The notes under the pieces are model-generated. The model searched no databases. It saw nothing but the letters and a program-made list of their open reading frames with translations, and was not told the DNA's origin. Position numbers and translations under genes: made by a program. Positions 18,707 to 27,545 of a stretch of DNA of 64,000 nucleotides are shown here, one piece after another. Source of the stretch: UBA1672 sp051967755 (GTDB lineage Bacteria; Pseudomonadota; Alphaproteobacteria; Micavibrionales; Micavibrionaceae); assembly GCA_051967755.1 (NCBI GenBank), contig JBQDYD010000003.1:310001-374000 (forward strand), read 5' to 3'. Position 1 is the stretch's first letter, and every line of letters starts with the position of its first letter.

Positions 18707-19549
18707 TCAGTCTTCATACGGTATTTTTCTGTGATTGGTAACGTAATACGTAAAATGACGCAACTTTGAAAATATTTGAAAGGCTCCAACCATGCTTCCA
18801 TATTTACGCAGAAAATACTTAATTTTGTTTTGATTTTTATAGATATCTTTTTGATTTGGCGTTTCTATTTCACTGTGGAACACAATATTTTCCTCAGAGT
18901 CATGATAGAACTTATCCTGTATACAGCACGCTGGGGTCACTTGATAAACGGTTAATTTAGGCGCAAGGCCTGACGTCGTGTGGTCAAAAAGCGAGCGATC
19001 TGTGTAAAGAAAGTCACTCAGCGGCGCATCCATGATTTTTTGCGCACCTTTTTTACTGACAATATAGGCGCCTGTACCAATAGGAAAAAAGTTTTTGTAT
19101 TTATTGGGGAGAAGCTTTTGCAGTTTTCTGCCAAATATGTCCTGGCTGTCTTTTTTAGAGAGTAAGCCTCCCATAAAAGCAGTAGATTCCAGCCTTACAA
19201 TGTCACAATCTTCGGGAATCCAGTCATAACTTTTGAAGAGCGACGGTAAAAAATCAGATATGATGACATCATCTTCAAAAATTGCGGTGTATGGCTCTGA
19301 TGATTCTGCTGCTATTTGCCACAGCTTTCTATGGCTTGAGTGACATCCCATCTTGCCTTTTGTCCATTTCCCTACGGAACTCACGCGGGGTCTGGCGTCG
19401 CTGAACTCTTTAAAATCTTGATCCGTAATCTCTTTGCCGTTAACCGCGGGAAAACGCTGGAACTCTATGCCTAAGCTGCCGAGACGATCACCGATGAATT
19501 TCATTCGTTCCGGGTTGCGGTCTAAATTAATTACGTATGATTTGATCAT
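18707..19549 (-). CDS. Glycosyltransferase family 25 (LPS-type)
   Basis: 280 residues. It opens with SYVINLDRNPERM, continues with FPAVNGKEI and GKMGCHSSHRKLW, and holds the acidic motif FEDD at 91-94, the order typical of GT25 beta-galactosyltransferase-like enzymes of lipooligosaccharide synthesis. The donor is usually UDP-Gal in studied members, but this is not proven here. GAGG six bases upstream supports the ATG start. It lies between the GT2 and exostosin-like genes on the same strand. Confidence 0.9.
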   Translation of the reverse strand: MIKSYVINLDRNPERMKFIGDRLGSLGIEFQRFPAVNGKEITDQDFKEFSDARPRVSSVGKWTKGKMGCHSSHRKLWQIAAESSEPYTAIFEDDVIISDFLPSLFKSYDWIPEDCDIVRLESTAFMGGLLSKKDSQDIFGRKLQKLLPNKYKNFFPIGTGAYIVSKKGAQKIMDAPLSDFLYTDRSLFDHTTSGLAPKLTVYQVTPACCIQDKFYHDSEENIVFHSEIETPNQKDIYKNQNKIKYFLRKYGSMVGAFQIFSKLRHFTYYVTNHRKIPYED

Positions 19550-19586
19550 TATATGCCTCGCGTTTTATTGCTATGATTATCGGTAA

Positions 19587-20579
19587 CTAAGCTTGGCCGC
19601 TTCGTTGTAGATGTTTTTTGTACAAAGTTTTATACACGGGGTTCCCGATTATGTTCCATAGAAAATCAACCTTATGGGTAAGCCCAATTGCGTATACGAA
19701 TAGAATTTTCTTGGATATGCACTCATGTAGAGCTTTTTGTATTATAGGCCAGCCATCGCCATGGTTCCCAAGTAGCATTTGATTCATACCCAGCCAAATC
19801 AGTTTTTTAGAAAGTGGCAATGACGGCGGTTTTAGGAATGCAGATTGCGGGCCTGTTTTCTCTAATGGATCAGGATTTCCATCTTGGCGTTCTTTTGCAC
19901 AATAACGCGCAAAATCAGATAGATATGCTTGTATAATAGACTTTTTTAAATTGGTGCTTATACCATCAGAAAGCCTCATACGTTTATATAAGGTTTCTTC
20001 CACAATATGATAGTCGCAGTGTTCGCTCATTCTAAGCCATAAGTCTCTGTCTTGTGCGTATATGAAAAACGATCGGTATCCGCCGACTTTTTGATAGACG
20101 CTTTTGCGGAACATGACTTCGCCATGCGTGAACATATTGTACTGCATCAACGTTTTTGTGAAATTCAGATCATTCGCAATCTTTAAGGTATATTGTGCAT
20201 CCCCTGTTTTGCAGTCATCTTCCACGTGGCAGCTTACAACACCGACATTAGGGGTGGTTTCTAAGATATGGGCTTGTTTTTCTATGCGTGTCGGTAATGA
20301 AATATCCCCGGAACCATGGACCGCTATATATTCTCCGCTTGCTTCATCAACTGCTCTTCTTATTGCTGAGACGAAGCCTCCGTTTTCTTGTGTTATGATT
20401 TTAAGCCTGTCATCCTTTATGGCATTTAATTTGTCTAGTGTATTATCCGTTGATCCATCATTCACAATGATGATCTCTATATCTGTATATGATTGATCCA
20501 GAAGACTTTGTATCGATTCTGTCACATACTCTTCGCGGTTATAATACGCGCTTACTATGGATACTTTTGGGGCAGGCAA
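19587..20579 (-). CDS. Glycosyltransferase family 2 with altered DxD region
   Basis: 330 residues. The GT-A nucleotide-binding half is clear: KVSIVSAYYNREEYVTESI, then IIIVNDGSTDNT (residues 37-48). The usual DADD before ISLP is replaced by HGSGDISLP (88-96), keeping only the last aspartate D92. A C-terminal half of about 130 residues has mixed helices. Translation starts at TTG 20579, supported by TTGGAG eight bases upstream. It is the first gene of the minus-strand group and is divergent from murB; the shared 103-bp gap should hold both promoters. Confidence 0.85.
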   Translation of the reverse strand: MPAPKVSIVSAYYNREEYVTESIQSLLDQSYTDIEIIIVNDGSTDNTLDKLNAIKDDRLKIITQENGGFVSAIRRAVDEASGEYIAVHGSGDISLPTRIEKQAHILETTPNVGVVSCHVEDDCKTGDAQYTLKIANDLNFTKTLMQYNMFTHGEVMFRKSVYQKVGGYRSFFIYAQDRDLWLRMSEHCDYHIVEETLYKRMRLSDGISTNLKKSIIQAYLSDFARYCAKERQDGNPDPLEKTGPQSAFLKPPSLPLSKKLIWLGMNQMLLGNHGDGWPIIQKALHECISKKILFVYAIGLTHKVDFLWNIIGNPVYKTLYKKHLQRSGQA

Positions 20580-20682
20580 GATATAATCTCCAATAATTAT
20601 TTGTTTACTAACAAATTGCGCAGTGCAATAAAAGCGAAATGTGGTTATTTTAAAACACGGTTTCCAACTTTTGGTCTAATGT

Positions 20683-21675
20683 ATGTCTATCAAAGAACGA
20701 ATTGTCGATGAAGAGGTTATTAAAGCGCTTGAGCAGATTGCGCCGTCATGTGTAAAACGGAACATCGCCCTTTCTGAAATGTCATGGTATGGCATTGGCG
20801 GCAACGCAGACGTGATTGTTGAGCCTGAAAATAGTGCAGTCGTCTCTGCTTTGACTAAATTTTTAAAAGAAGAAAACATTCTTTATTCCGTTGTTGGGGA
20901 TACCTCAAACATCTTATTTGATGATTCCGGCTATCGTGGTGTTTTGATCAAGATTTCTAAATCAATGGGGCATATAGAGACACATGAGGACGGAATTATC
21001 CGTGCAGGCGCAGGTGTTTATGTCCCCTGCTTTGTCAGGCGCGTTATTTCACAAGGCCTGAGCGGTTGTGTCCATGCCATCGGTATTCCGGGTACACTTG
21101 GTGGTTTGGTGATAATGAACGGAGGCAGCCAGCGTAAAGGCATTGGTGAACAATTGGTTTCAGTAACCATTGTAGATAATGAGGGGGGAATTCGGACGCT
21201 AAGCAAAGAAGAATGTCGTTTTGCGTATCGCTCCTCTTATTTGCAGGAAATTAATTGCATTGTGGTTGAGGCCTCATTTCAGTATGCACGCGGTGATAAA
21301 GACGCACTTCATAAAGAGGCGTTATCTATATTGGTTGAAAGGCGTAAGAAATTCCCCCGAAAATACCCGAATTGCGGATCGGTGTTTCTAAGTAATCCTG
21401 CGATGTATCCTATTGTTGGCCCTCCCGGTAAGGCAATAGAAGATGCCGGTTTAAAAGGTATGCGTAAGGGGAATGCGCAGATTTCTCCGTTGCATGGGAA
21501 TTTTATTATCAATTTGGGTGATGCGTCTTCTGGTGACGTTTTATATTTGATTAATAAATGCCGCAAAGAGGTCGAAAGCAGGACGGGATTTATTATGGAT
21601 GCCGAGGTTCGTTTCTTGCCGCAAGATGGTCATTTATTGCCGGCACACCGGATCACGGATAAGGTCTATGCATGA
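20683..21675 (+). CDS. murB: UDP-N-acetylenolpyruvoylglucosamine reductase homologue (MurB)
   Basis: 330 residues; a full-length flavin enzyme that reduces UDP-GlcNAc-enolpyruvate to UDP-MurNAc. The FAD-binding half has GDTSNILF and GIPGTLGGLV, then YRSSYL; the catalytic serine is S233 (NCGSVF) and the C-terminal glutamate is E308 (DAEVRF), so it looks active. In most alphaproteobacteria murB sits in the division/cell-wall cluster; here it begins a polysaccharide operon murB-wzx-murA-acyltransferase. The start codon of wzx overlaps its stop (ATGA). The ribosome site is weak. It is probably a second copy serving glycan synthesis, but being the only murB of the genome is not excluded. Confidence 0.88.
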   Translation: MSIKERIVDEEVIKALEQIAPSCVKRNIALSEMSWYGIGGNADVIVEPENSAVVSALTKFLKEENILYSVVGDTSNILFDDSGYRGVLIKISKSMGHIETHEDGIIRAGAGVYVPCFVRRVISQGLSGCVHAIGIPGTLGGLVIMNGGSQRKGIGEQLVSVTIVDNEGGIRTLSKEECRFAYRSSYLQEINCIVVEASFQYARGDKDALHKEALSILVERRKKFPRKYPNCGSVFLSNPAMYPIVGPPGKAIEDAGLKGMRKGNAQISPLHGNFIINLGDASSGDVLYLINKCRKEVESRTGFIMDAEVRFLPQDGHLLPAHRITDKVYA

Positions 21676-23189
21676 CTGATCAGACTTCATCAAAGCCGGA
21701 TAACGGCAGTTTAAGTAAAGCCGCGCTTGGTGGTATTAGTGTTATGGGCCTCACTGTTGGTTTTCAAATGACCTTACAGTTGCTTTCCATGGCAATCTTG
21801 GCGAGATTATTAACGCCATTTGAATTTGGTGTTATTGCCGCAGCAAATATTGTGATTACTTTTTCGAATATGTTTTCAGACATTGCGCTGGGATCATCGA
21901 TTATTCAAATTAAGGATATTACAGAAAAACACATACGCGTCGCGTTTACATTAAGTGTTTTAAGTAGTGTCGCTGTTGCGGCCGCTTTGTTTTTTTCGGC
22001 TCCGTCTTTGGCGTTGTATTTTGATATCCCTGAAATAGAAAATGTTTTGATGGTTATGGCCACGGTGTTCTTGTGGGCGGGGTTATCTACGGTTGCTGAT
22101 AATTTGATGTCGAGATCATTCCGTTATAAAGAACTTGGGCTTATCAAGGTTGGCGGCGCGTCGATCGCGTTTACCACCGCGGTCACTATGGCGTGGTTGG
22201 GGTTTAGTTATTGGTCGATCGTTACGGCAATGATTGCGCAAAGCTTTTTCTGTATGGTTTGCCTAATGCTAAGGCAAAAACATTCTTTGATCCCCTCTTT
22301 TCACATTCAGTCCCTAAAAGATCTTTTATTTATCGGCGGTGGCCTTTCATTCTCAAGATTTGTTAATTATGCGGCGCTGAATGCTGATAACTTTTTTATT
22401 GCGAAGATGATCGGAACCGAAAATCTTGGATTATACGATCGTGCTTATCGTTTGTCGGGCTTTCCGACTATGATCTTTGATCGTGTTGCGTCCAAAGTTG
22501 CGTTAAGCAGTTTTTCGCGGGCGCAGGATGATATGGGGCGTATGAATTTTGCATTGCGTCGTGGGTTATCTTTAACGGCATTATTGGGTATGCCTGTGAC
22601 GTTTATTTTGGTTATGCTTGGGCCGGAAATTATTCTGTTTGTATTAGGTGACCAATGGCACGCAGCAATAGCGCCATTTATCATTTTGGTTGCAGGGATG
22701 TTTTTTCGCCTGTCATACAAAGTCAGCCAGTCGGTTATCATCGCGGTCGGGAAAGTATATCATTTGGCAGTTATACAAGTAATATATGCCCTATTTGTGG
22801 CGTGTGCGTGTTATGTGGCATATCCATATGGTATTGATGCGATTGCTTGTGCTGTTACATCTGCGGTGACTTTGAACTTTATAATGCTTAGTATTATGGC
22901 TTCTAAATTTACGGGATTAGGGTTTCAGTCCTTCATGAATACATGTATCAGCGGCGCATTAATGACTTCGTTTGTAATTATTTTGATCGTGCCTTATTTA
23001 TATTTTATCCGTCCTTATGCAGGGCCATTTTTCACCTTGTTTGGCGCGGGCATTATCCTGCTGACTTTGGGGGTGGTGATCATGCTAAAGGCAGATAAGC
23101 GCGTGTTAGGTGACCACGGTATGTGGTTACGTGGTGAAATTATGAGCTTACTCGAAAAAAAGATTCCGCAAATTACAAAAAAATTCTAA
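21672..23189 (+). CDS. Wzx-type oligosaccharide flippase
   Basis: 505 residues with about 14 hydrophobic segments spread over the whole length, and the N-terminal LARLLTPFEFGVIAAANIV pattern of MATE/MOP polysaccharide transporters (PF13440/PF01943 type). These flip undecaprenyl-diphosphate-linked repeat units to the periplasm. Its ATG overlaps the murB stop, so its translation is coupled to murB, which ties this flippase to muramic-acid-type chemistry. murA follows 30 bp later. Confidence 0.9.
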   Translation: MTDQTSSKPDNGSLSKAALGGISVMGLTVGFQMTLQLLSMAILARLLTPFEFGVIAAANIVITFSNMFSDIALGSSIIQIKDITEKHIRVAFTLSVLSSVAVAAALFFSAPSLALYFDIPEIENVLMVMATVFLWAGLSTVADNLMSRSFRYKELGLIKVGGASIAFTTAVTMAWLGFSYWSIVTAMIAQSFFCMVCLMLRQKHSLIPSFHIQSLKDLLFIGGGLSFSRFVNYAALNADNFFIAKMIGTENLGLYDRAYRLSGFPTMIFDRVASKVALSSFSRAQDDMGRMNFALRRGLSLTALLGMPVTFILVMLGPEIILFVLGDQWHAAIAPFIILVAGMFFRLSYKVSQSVIIAVGKVYHLAVIQVIYALFVACACYVAYPYGIDAIACAVTSAVTLNFIMLSIMASKFTGLGFQSFMNTCISGALMTSFVIILIVPYLYFIRPYAGPFFTLFGAGIILLTLGVVIMLKADKRVLGDHGMWLRGEIMSLLEKKIPQITKKF

Positions 23190-23219
23190 CGCTAATATAA
23201 ACGAACTCGGAGATTACTT

Positions 23220-24524
23220 GTGTCTAAAATGCTTCATTCTCAATTCATTGCACGCGATGATGAGACCAACCAAAAAGATAATATTAAATACGCGATTACA
23301 CGTTCCAAGTTAGAGGGAAGCGTAAAGGTAAGTGGCGCCAAAAATTCTGTTTTGCGTTTATTGGCGGCATCGTTATTGACTGCAGGTGATCTTGAGTTAA
23401 CAAATTACCCCGCAAGTTTACGTGATGCGCAAGTGCATTTGGGTATGCTTGAAGCATTGGGAAAAGCATGTGATGTGACCGAAGATCGATGTGTAATCAA
23501 AGAGAGCAACGGTATTCAATCAGAATTGAATTGGAATGGCCGTTCTATACGTAATACGCTTTTGATCTTGGGCGCGTTAACGGCGCGAACGGGGGCCGGA
23601 TCTGTTCCTCTTCCGGGGGGGTGTAAGCTTGGCGATCGTAAGTATGATTTACATGTGATGCTGTTAGAGCGTTTAGGCGCACGTGTTTATGACAGTGATA
23701 CACATTTAAAAGCAGAAGCGCCGAACGGTCTTGTCGGTGCGGATATTGTCCTTCCTATGCGTTCAACAGGTGCAACAGAAAATGCAATCTTGTGTGGTTG
23801 TCTTGCAAAAGGAAAGACAACGATTTGGGGCCCTCATATCCGTCCGGAAATAATAGATTTGATTGCCATGCTTAATGCCATGGGTGCTGATATCCAAGTG
23901 TTTGGTCAAGAGCGTATTGAAATTGTTGGAAAAGAAGGGTTATCGGGTGCAAATCATCGAGTTACGCCCGATAATATGGAGGCTCTAACATGGATGATCG
24001 GCGCTACGTTAACCGGAGGCGATATAGAGATTCAGGATTTCCCGTTAGATCATTTGGATGTACCGCTAACTTTTCTACGTGAAAGTGGTACGGAATATTA
24101 TGTGAATGGAAGAAATGTCATCGTGCGCGGCGGTAAATGCTATCCGGTAGAAATTTCCACAGGCCCATATCCCGGTATTAATTCAGATATGCAGCCTTTA
24201 TTCGCGGTCTATGGAGCGCAGGCAAAGGGGGAAAGTCGTATCATAGATTTGCGCTTCCCCGGGCGATATGTTTATGCCGAAGAGCTCGCAAAAATGGGGA
24301 TGGCGTTTGAGGTGGATGAAAACCTTCTTAAAATCAAAGGTGGTACGAACCTTGCAGGTGCGGATGTGCGTGCAACTGATTTGCGCGCCGGTATCGCACT
24401 GACTTTGGCCGGGTGTGTTGCTGATGGTGAAACTATTGTTAATGATGCGTGGCAAGTAGAGCGCGGTTACGATCGTTTTATTGAAAAAATGAAAATGCTG
24501 AATGCGAATATCAGCATTATTTAA
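23220..24524 (+). CDS. murA: UDP-N-acetylglucosamine 1-carboxyvinyltransferase homologue (MurA)
   Basis: 434 residues. It transfers enolpyruvate from PEP to UDP-GlcNAc. Every catalytic residue I can align is kept: K41-N42 (GAKN), the PEP-adduct cysteine C135 in LPGGCKLGDR with R140, D323 (NSDMQ), R389 and R415 (ERGYDRF). The P of the usual GARP is K here. About 25 extra residues precede the fold. The start is GTG 23220, with GGAG seven bases upstream. It lies in an operon with murB, wzx and an acyltransferase. By motif it should be functional and fosfomycin-sensitive in principle, since the cysteine is present. Confidence 0.9.
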   Translation: MSKMLHSQFIARDDETNQKDNIKYAITRSKLEGSVKVSGAKNSVLRLLAASLLTAGDLELTNYPASLRDAQVHLGMLEALGKACDVTEDRCVIKESNGIQSELNWNGRSIRNTLLILGALTARTGAGSVPLPGGCKLGDRKYDLHVMLLERLGARVYDSDTHLKAEAPNGLVGADIVLPMRSTGATENAILCGCLAKGKTTIWGPHIRPEIIDLIAMLNAMGADIQVFGQERIEIVGKEGLSGANHRVTPDNMEALTWMIGATLTGGDIEIQDFPLDHLDVPLTFLRESGTEYYVNGRNVIVRGGKCYPVEISTGPYPGINSDMQPLFAVYGAQAKGESRIIDLRFPGRYVYAEELAKMGMAFEVDENLLKIKGGTNLAGADVRATDLRAGIALTLAGCVADGETIVNDAWQVERGYDRFIEKMKMLNANISII

Positions 24525-24537
24525 GAGAATGTAGAAT

Positions 24538-25557
24538 ATGGCGGATGCTACAAAGGTGAGTGACAATAAAGAGCCACAGCGTGATTATGCACTCGATGTG
24601 TTGCGTGCCGTAGCTGCAATTTACATCATTGGCTTTTGGCATCATGTTACTTATATAGATATGGATCTATTAAAGACCCCATTAACCAGGTCTTTGGCGG
24701 TAATTGCATTAGGGGCGTTTTTTACCGTATCGGCTTATTTGCTGACGCAACAACAAATGGAAAATATAGAAAGAACCCTCACGAGTAAGGATTATAAAAA
24801 TGTCATAAAGGCCTATTATTCTAAACGTGTCTTTCGGATTTACCCTCTTTATGCTTTGGCAGTGTTATTGTTTTATGCCTTTGAGGTTGGTCGGTGGACA
24901 GTTCCGCATTTGCTAACCAGTCTGACATTAACCGCGGCCTTGATAGATAAATCCCCTCTTACTCTATGGTTTATAAATGTCATATTCTTATATTATCTGG
25001 CGTTGCCGTTTTTATGGTTTGTTGCGCGCTCTAATGTCAAAATTATTGCCGTGGGCGTAATTTCCGGGGGGGTACTCTATTTGTTGCATCGCTTTACCCC
25101 TCTTGTTGATAATCGTATTTACATTTATTTACCATCGATGATCTTTGGTGTTTTGCTGGGGAAGAATTGTGATTTACGTTCAGTTTTAACCAAAAAACTT
25201 TATGTGGTATCTTCCGCAACCCTTCTCTTGGTTTCTTTGTTTTCGATCTACATGGGCGGGCTGGATTTGGATTGTGTCATTGCGCTAATACCGATTATTT
25301 CTTTTCCTGCATTGATAGCTGTGTCTGAGAAAGTAAGTAATATAAGAGGCACACATAGATTCTGGGTATTAATAGGCTACGCATCTTTTAGTGCGTTTTT
25401 ATTCCATCGTGTGGTTTATGAAATCGTTTACAATTTAAGCGGTAACGTAGTGTTCGCTCCGCTTGTCATTCTTGTTGTGCCGATGATTTTCATTGCATCT
25501 TATTTTGTACAGGCCATTTACGATAAGAAAATAAAATCGCTTTCTAGCAAGTCCTGA
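24538..25557 (+). CDS. Acyltransferase family 3 (OafA/NodX-like) membrane protein
   Basis: 339 residues with about ten membrane segments. The N-terminal RDYALDVLRAVAAIYIIGFW has the family's D-x-L-R-A start, and a histidine pair follows (WHHV), matching the acyl-transfer site of PF01757. These proteins O-acetylate or otherwise acylate sugars of surface glycans at the inner membrane. It is the last gene of the murB-wzx-murA unit, 13 bp after murA, and faces the wzz-like gene tail to tail with 88 bp between. I see no terminator-like hairpin in that gap. Confidence 0.85.
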   Translation: MADATKVSDNKEPQRDYALDVLRAVAAIYIIGFWHHVTYIDMDLLKTPLTRSLAVIALGAFFTVSAYLLTQQQMENIERTLTSKDYKNVIKAYYSKRVFRIYPLYALAVLLFYAFEVGRWTVPHLLTSLTLTAALIDKSPLTLWFINVIFLYYLALPFLWFVARSNVKIIAVGVISGGVLYLLHRFTPLVDNRIYIYLPSMIFGVLLGKNCDLRSVLTKKLYVVSSATLLLVSLFSIYMGGLDLDCVIALIPIISFPALIAVSEKVSNIRGTHRFWVLIGYASFSAFLFHRVVYEIVYNLSGNVVFAPLVILVVPMIFIASYFVQAIYDKKIKSLSSKS

Positions 25558-25645
25558 TATTCCACCAAGCCCTGATAATCGTCATAAGAATGTTTGATCA
25601 TGTTCCGAAAGGCAGCATATCTGTTTGGTGCCAATCGAATAATGC

Positions 25646-27373
25646 TTATTTCTTGGGGTGTCTGTACATGACGTGACCGTAATGGCTCTTCATCTTCTTC
25701 ATGTTCGCATTATTTAAAATAACACCGGTAATTCGGTCTTTCTCCAGCATGTTTTGCTTTAGGTAAAAGTTCACAGTATTGGGAAGCGCTTTACCCCATT
25801 CTGAAAGGAGAACGAATGCATCAATTGATTGTAGGTACGGGTGCAGATTTGATGACGCATATAGCGGAGGCAAATCGATGATCGTGTAGTCATATTGCTT
25901 TCTGCATGTATCAAGCAAAGTGGTCATTCTCTGCGCATTATAATGCGTAGCTTCTTTCATATTTTCTGTTGTCTGCGTGTCCAGAAGGTGAAGGTTGTGA
26001 TCTTCGTTATATAATGCGCCGTTTAAAAGGTATTCTTGCGCATCTTCCTGGCTATACAATGTTTTGGGCACGTGATTTTTGTTTCTGGCATTTTTGGCGG
26101 CCAAATGTATGTCGCCGTTAATCAGTAATGTTCTGTTATCCTCGTTCGAGCAATGCGCCGCCAGATTTGATGCAATCACATATGTGTCGTCATTCGTGAA
26201 CGTAGAAATAACCCCGATGATCAGGTTATCAGAACTGTCATGCGCATAATCAATTACATTTTTTACATTGCGAATTGTTTCTGCGCATAAGGATTCTTCA
26301 TCGTCTATCGACTGTGTGTATATGGGCGTGCGTATTGTCTTATTATTGGGGGATAGGAATGTTGCAGACTGTCGTTTTGCTTTTCGTGTTTTTGGTAAAA
26401 AACCGAGGAACGTCATCTTTAATTCGCGGTTAACCTGCCCTGCTCTGCGCAAAGTTTTGTCAAAGAAATCAATGATCAGAGCAAGCAGTATGCCAAGCCC
26501 GGTTCCTAGAACAATCGCTGCACCTAAAATAATCTTAGAATTTGGTTCGCTTTTGTGAAGAGGGGCTGTCGCATATGTTATGACGCGTGTTTCCGTTACC
26601 GGAAAGCTTTGCTCCAAGCTCATTGTGCGCATTTTCTCTAAATAAGAGTCATAAATCGTGTCATATGTATCTATTTCTTGCTCTAGATCCATGAACTCAC
26701 GAAGTTTTACTTCTTGATTATATTTATCGCTCTTATTCTTCAGGTTTTTGAGGGATTCTTTATTGTACGTTGTGCGGTACTCAGATAAACGCGCTCTGGC
26801 ATCTGTGGATTTCTCTTTTATTTCTGCCGCCTTAATTTGCAGCCAGTTTAATGTTCTTTCTGATGTTTCTGCGAGGGAGTCCAATTGATCCGCGATGTAT
26901 ACTTCTGCAAAAGCATTGGCTATATCCGCGGCCTTTTGCGGATCGCGAGATTTGTATCGTATAGAGAGCGCATATGTCTTTTCAACGCGGTTAATTGTAA
27001 GGTTGCCTTGAATCGTTCTAAAAAGAATAAAATCTCTTCGGTCTGTATCTTTTGCGATATGTTCAAAATACTTTTTTGGTTCAAGCAATTTAACAACCGC
27101 GTCAGTCAGACGCTTTGATTTAAGAACCTCAACTTCACTATCAATAGCAGCAGGTTCATAAGTATTTAAATTTAACGAGGATACGCTGGATATGGCATTT
27201 GTAATTCCCTTATCTAACAGAATAACTGTTTCCGCCGTATATTTCTCAGGGGTGATTGAAATATAGGAGATAGCCAGAACCACGAAGACGCTGATAATAG
27301 ACAATATCAAAATGATGTGTCTTTTCAGAATAAAGTAAAGCCTTTTAAGGTCTATCGTATCTTGTCCGCTCAT
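25646..27373 (-). CDS. Wzz/BY-kinase-like polysaccharide co-polymerase with lost P-loop
   Basis: 575 residues. The N-terminal Wzz domain has a first membrane helix (16-36), a long periplasmic coiled-coil part with the PCP signature, and a second helix (about 283-303). The cytoplasmic half matches bacterial tyrosine kinases: LLINGDIH at the Walker A' place and DYTIIDLPPL at Walker B. The Walker A, normally GEGKS/T, reads STFTNDDTYVIASNLA, so Gly, Lys and Ser/Thr are gone. There is no C-terminal tyrosine cluster (it ends SHYGHVMYRHPKK). It likely controls chain length and export as a pseudokinase. wza lies upstream on the same strand. Confidence 0.85.
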   Translation of the reverse strand: MSGQDTIDLKRLYFILKRHIILILSIISVFVVLAISYISITPEKYTAETVILLDKGITNAISSVSSLNLNTYEPAAIDSEVEVLKSKRLTDAVVKLLEPKKYFEHIAKDTDRRDFILFRTIQGNLTINRVEKTYALSIRYKSRDPQKAADIANAFAEVYIADQLDSLAETSERTLNWLQIKAAEIKEKSTDARARLSEYRTTYNKESLKNLKNKSDKYNQEVKLREFMDLEQEIDTYDTIYDSYLEKMRTMSLEQSFPVTETRVITYATAPLHKSEPNSKIILGAAIVLGTGLGILLALIIDFFDKTLRRAGQVNRELKMTFLGFLPKTRKAKRQSATFLSPNNKTIRTPIYTQSIDDEESLCAETIRNVKNVIDYAHDSSDNLIIGVISTFTNDDTYVIASNLAAHCSNEDNRTLLINGDIHLAAKNARNKNHVPKTLYSQEDAQEYLLNGALYNEDHNLHLLDTQTTENMKEATHYNAQRMTTLLDTCRKQYDYTIIDLPPLYASSNLHPYLQSIDAFVLLSEWGKALPNTVNFYLKQNMLEKDRITGVILNNANMKKMKSHYGHVMYRHPKK

Positions 27374-27545
27374 CTTTTCGTATCTTTCACAAGTTATCAG
27401 GAGCTTTTAATCCACTCCGCATATAAATACAACTTTTCACTCATTTTAATTTTTTGACGTATATGTCATGCCGCTCGTATTCGATAGAGAATATTTACCC
27501 CATAACATTTGATCAAAACAGAGATTATTATTTGATAATTACAGC

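Noticed and set aside
25558..25645. Bidirectional terminator between acyltransferase and wzz-like genes
   Set aside because: Only a CACCAA/TTGGTG pair over 50 bases apart is seen; no compact stem and no T tract.
27374..27545. Terminator or promoter hairpin between wza and the wzz-like gene
   Set aside because: The only stem (TGAC/GTCA) has four pairs and is too weak to report as a feature.
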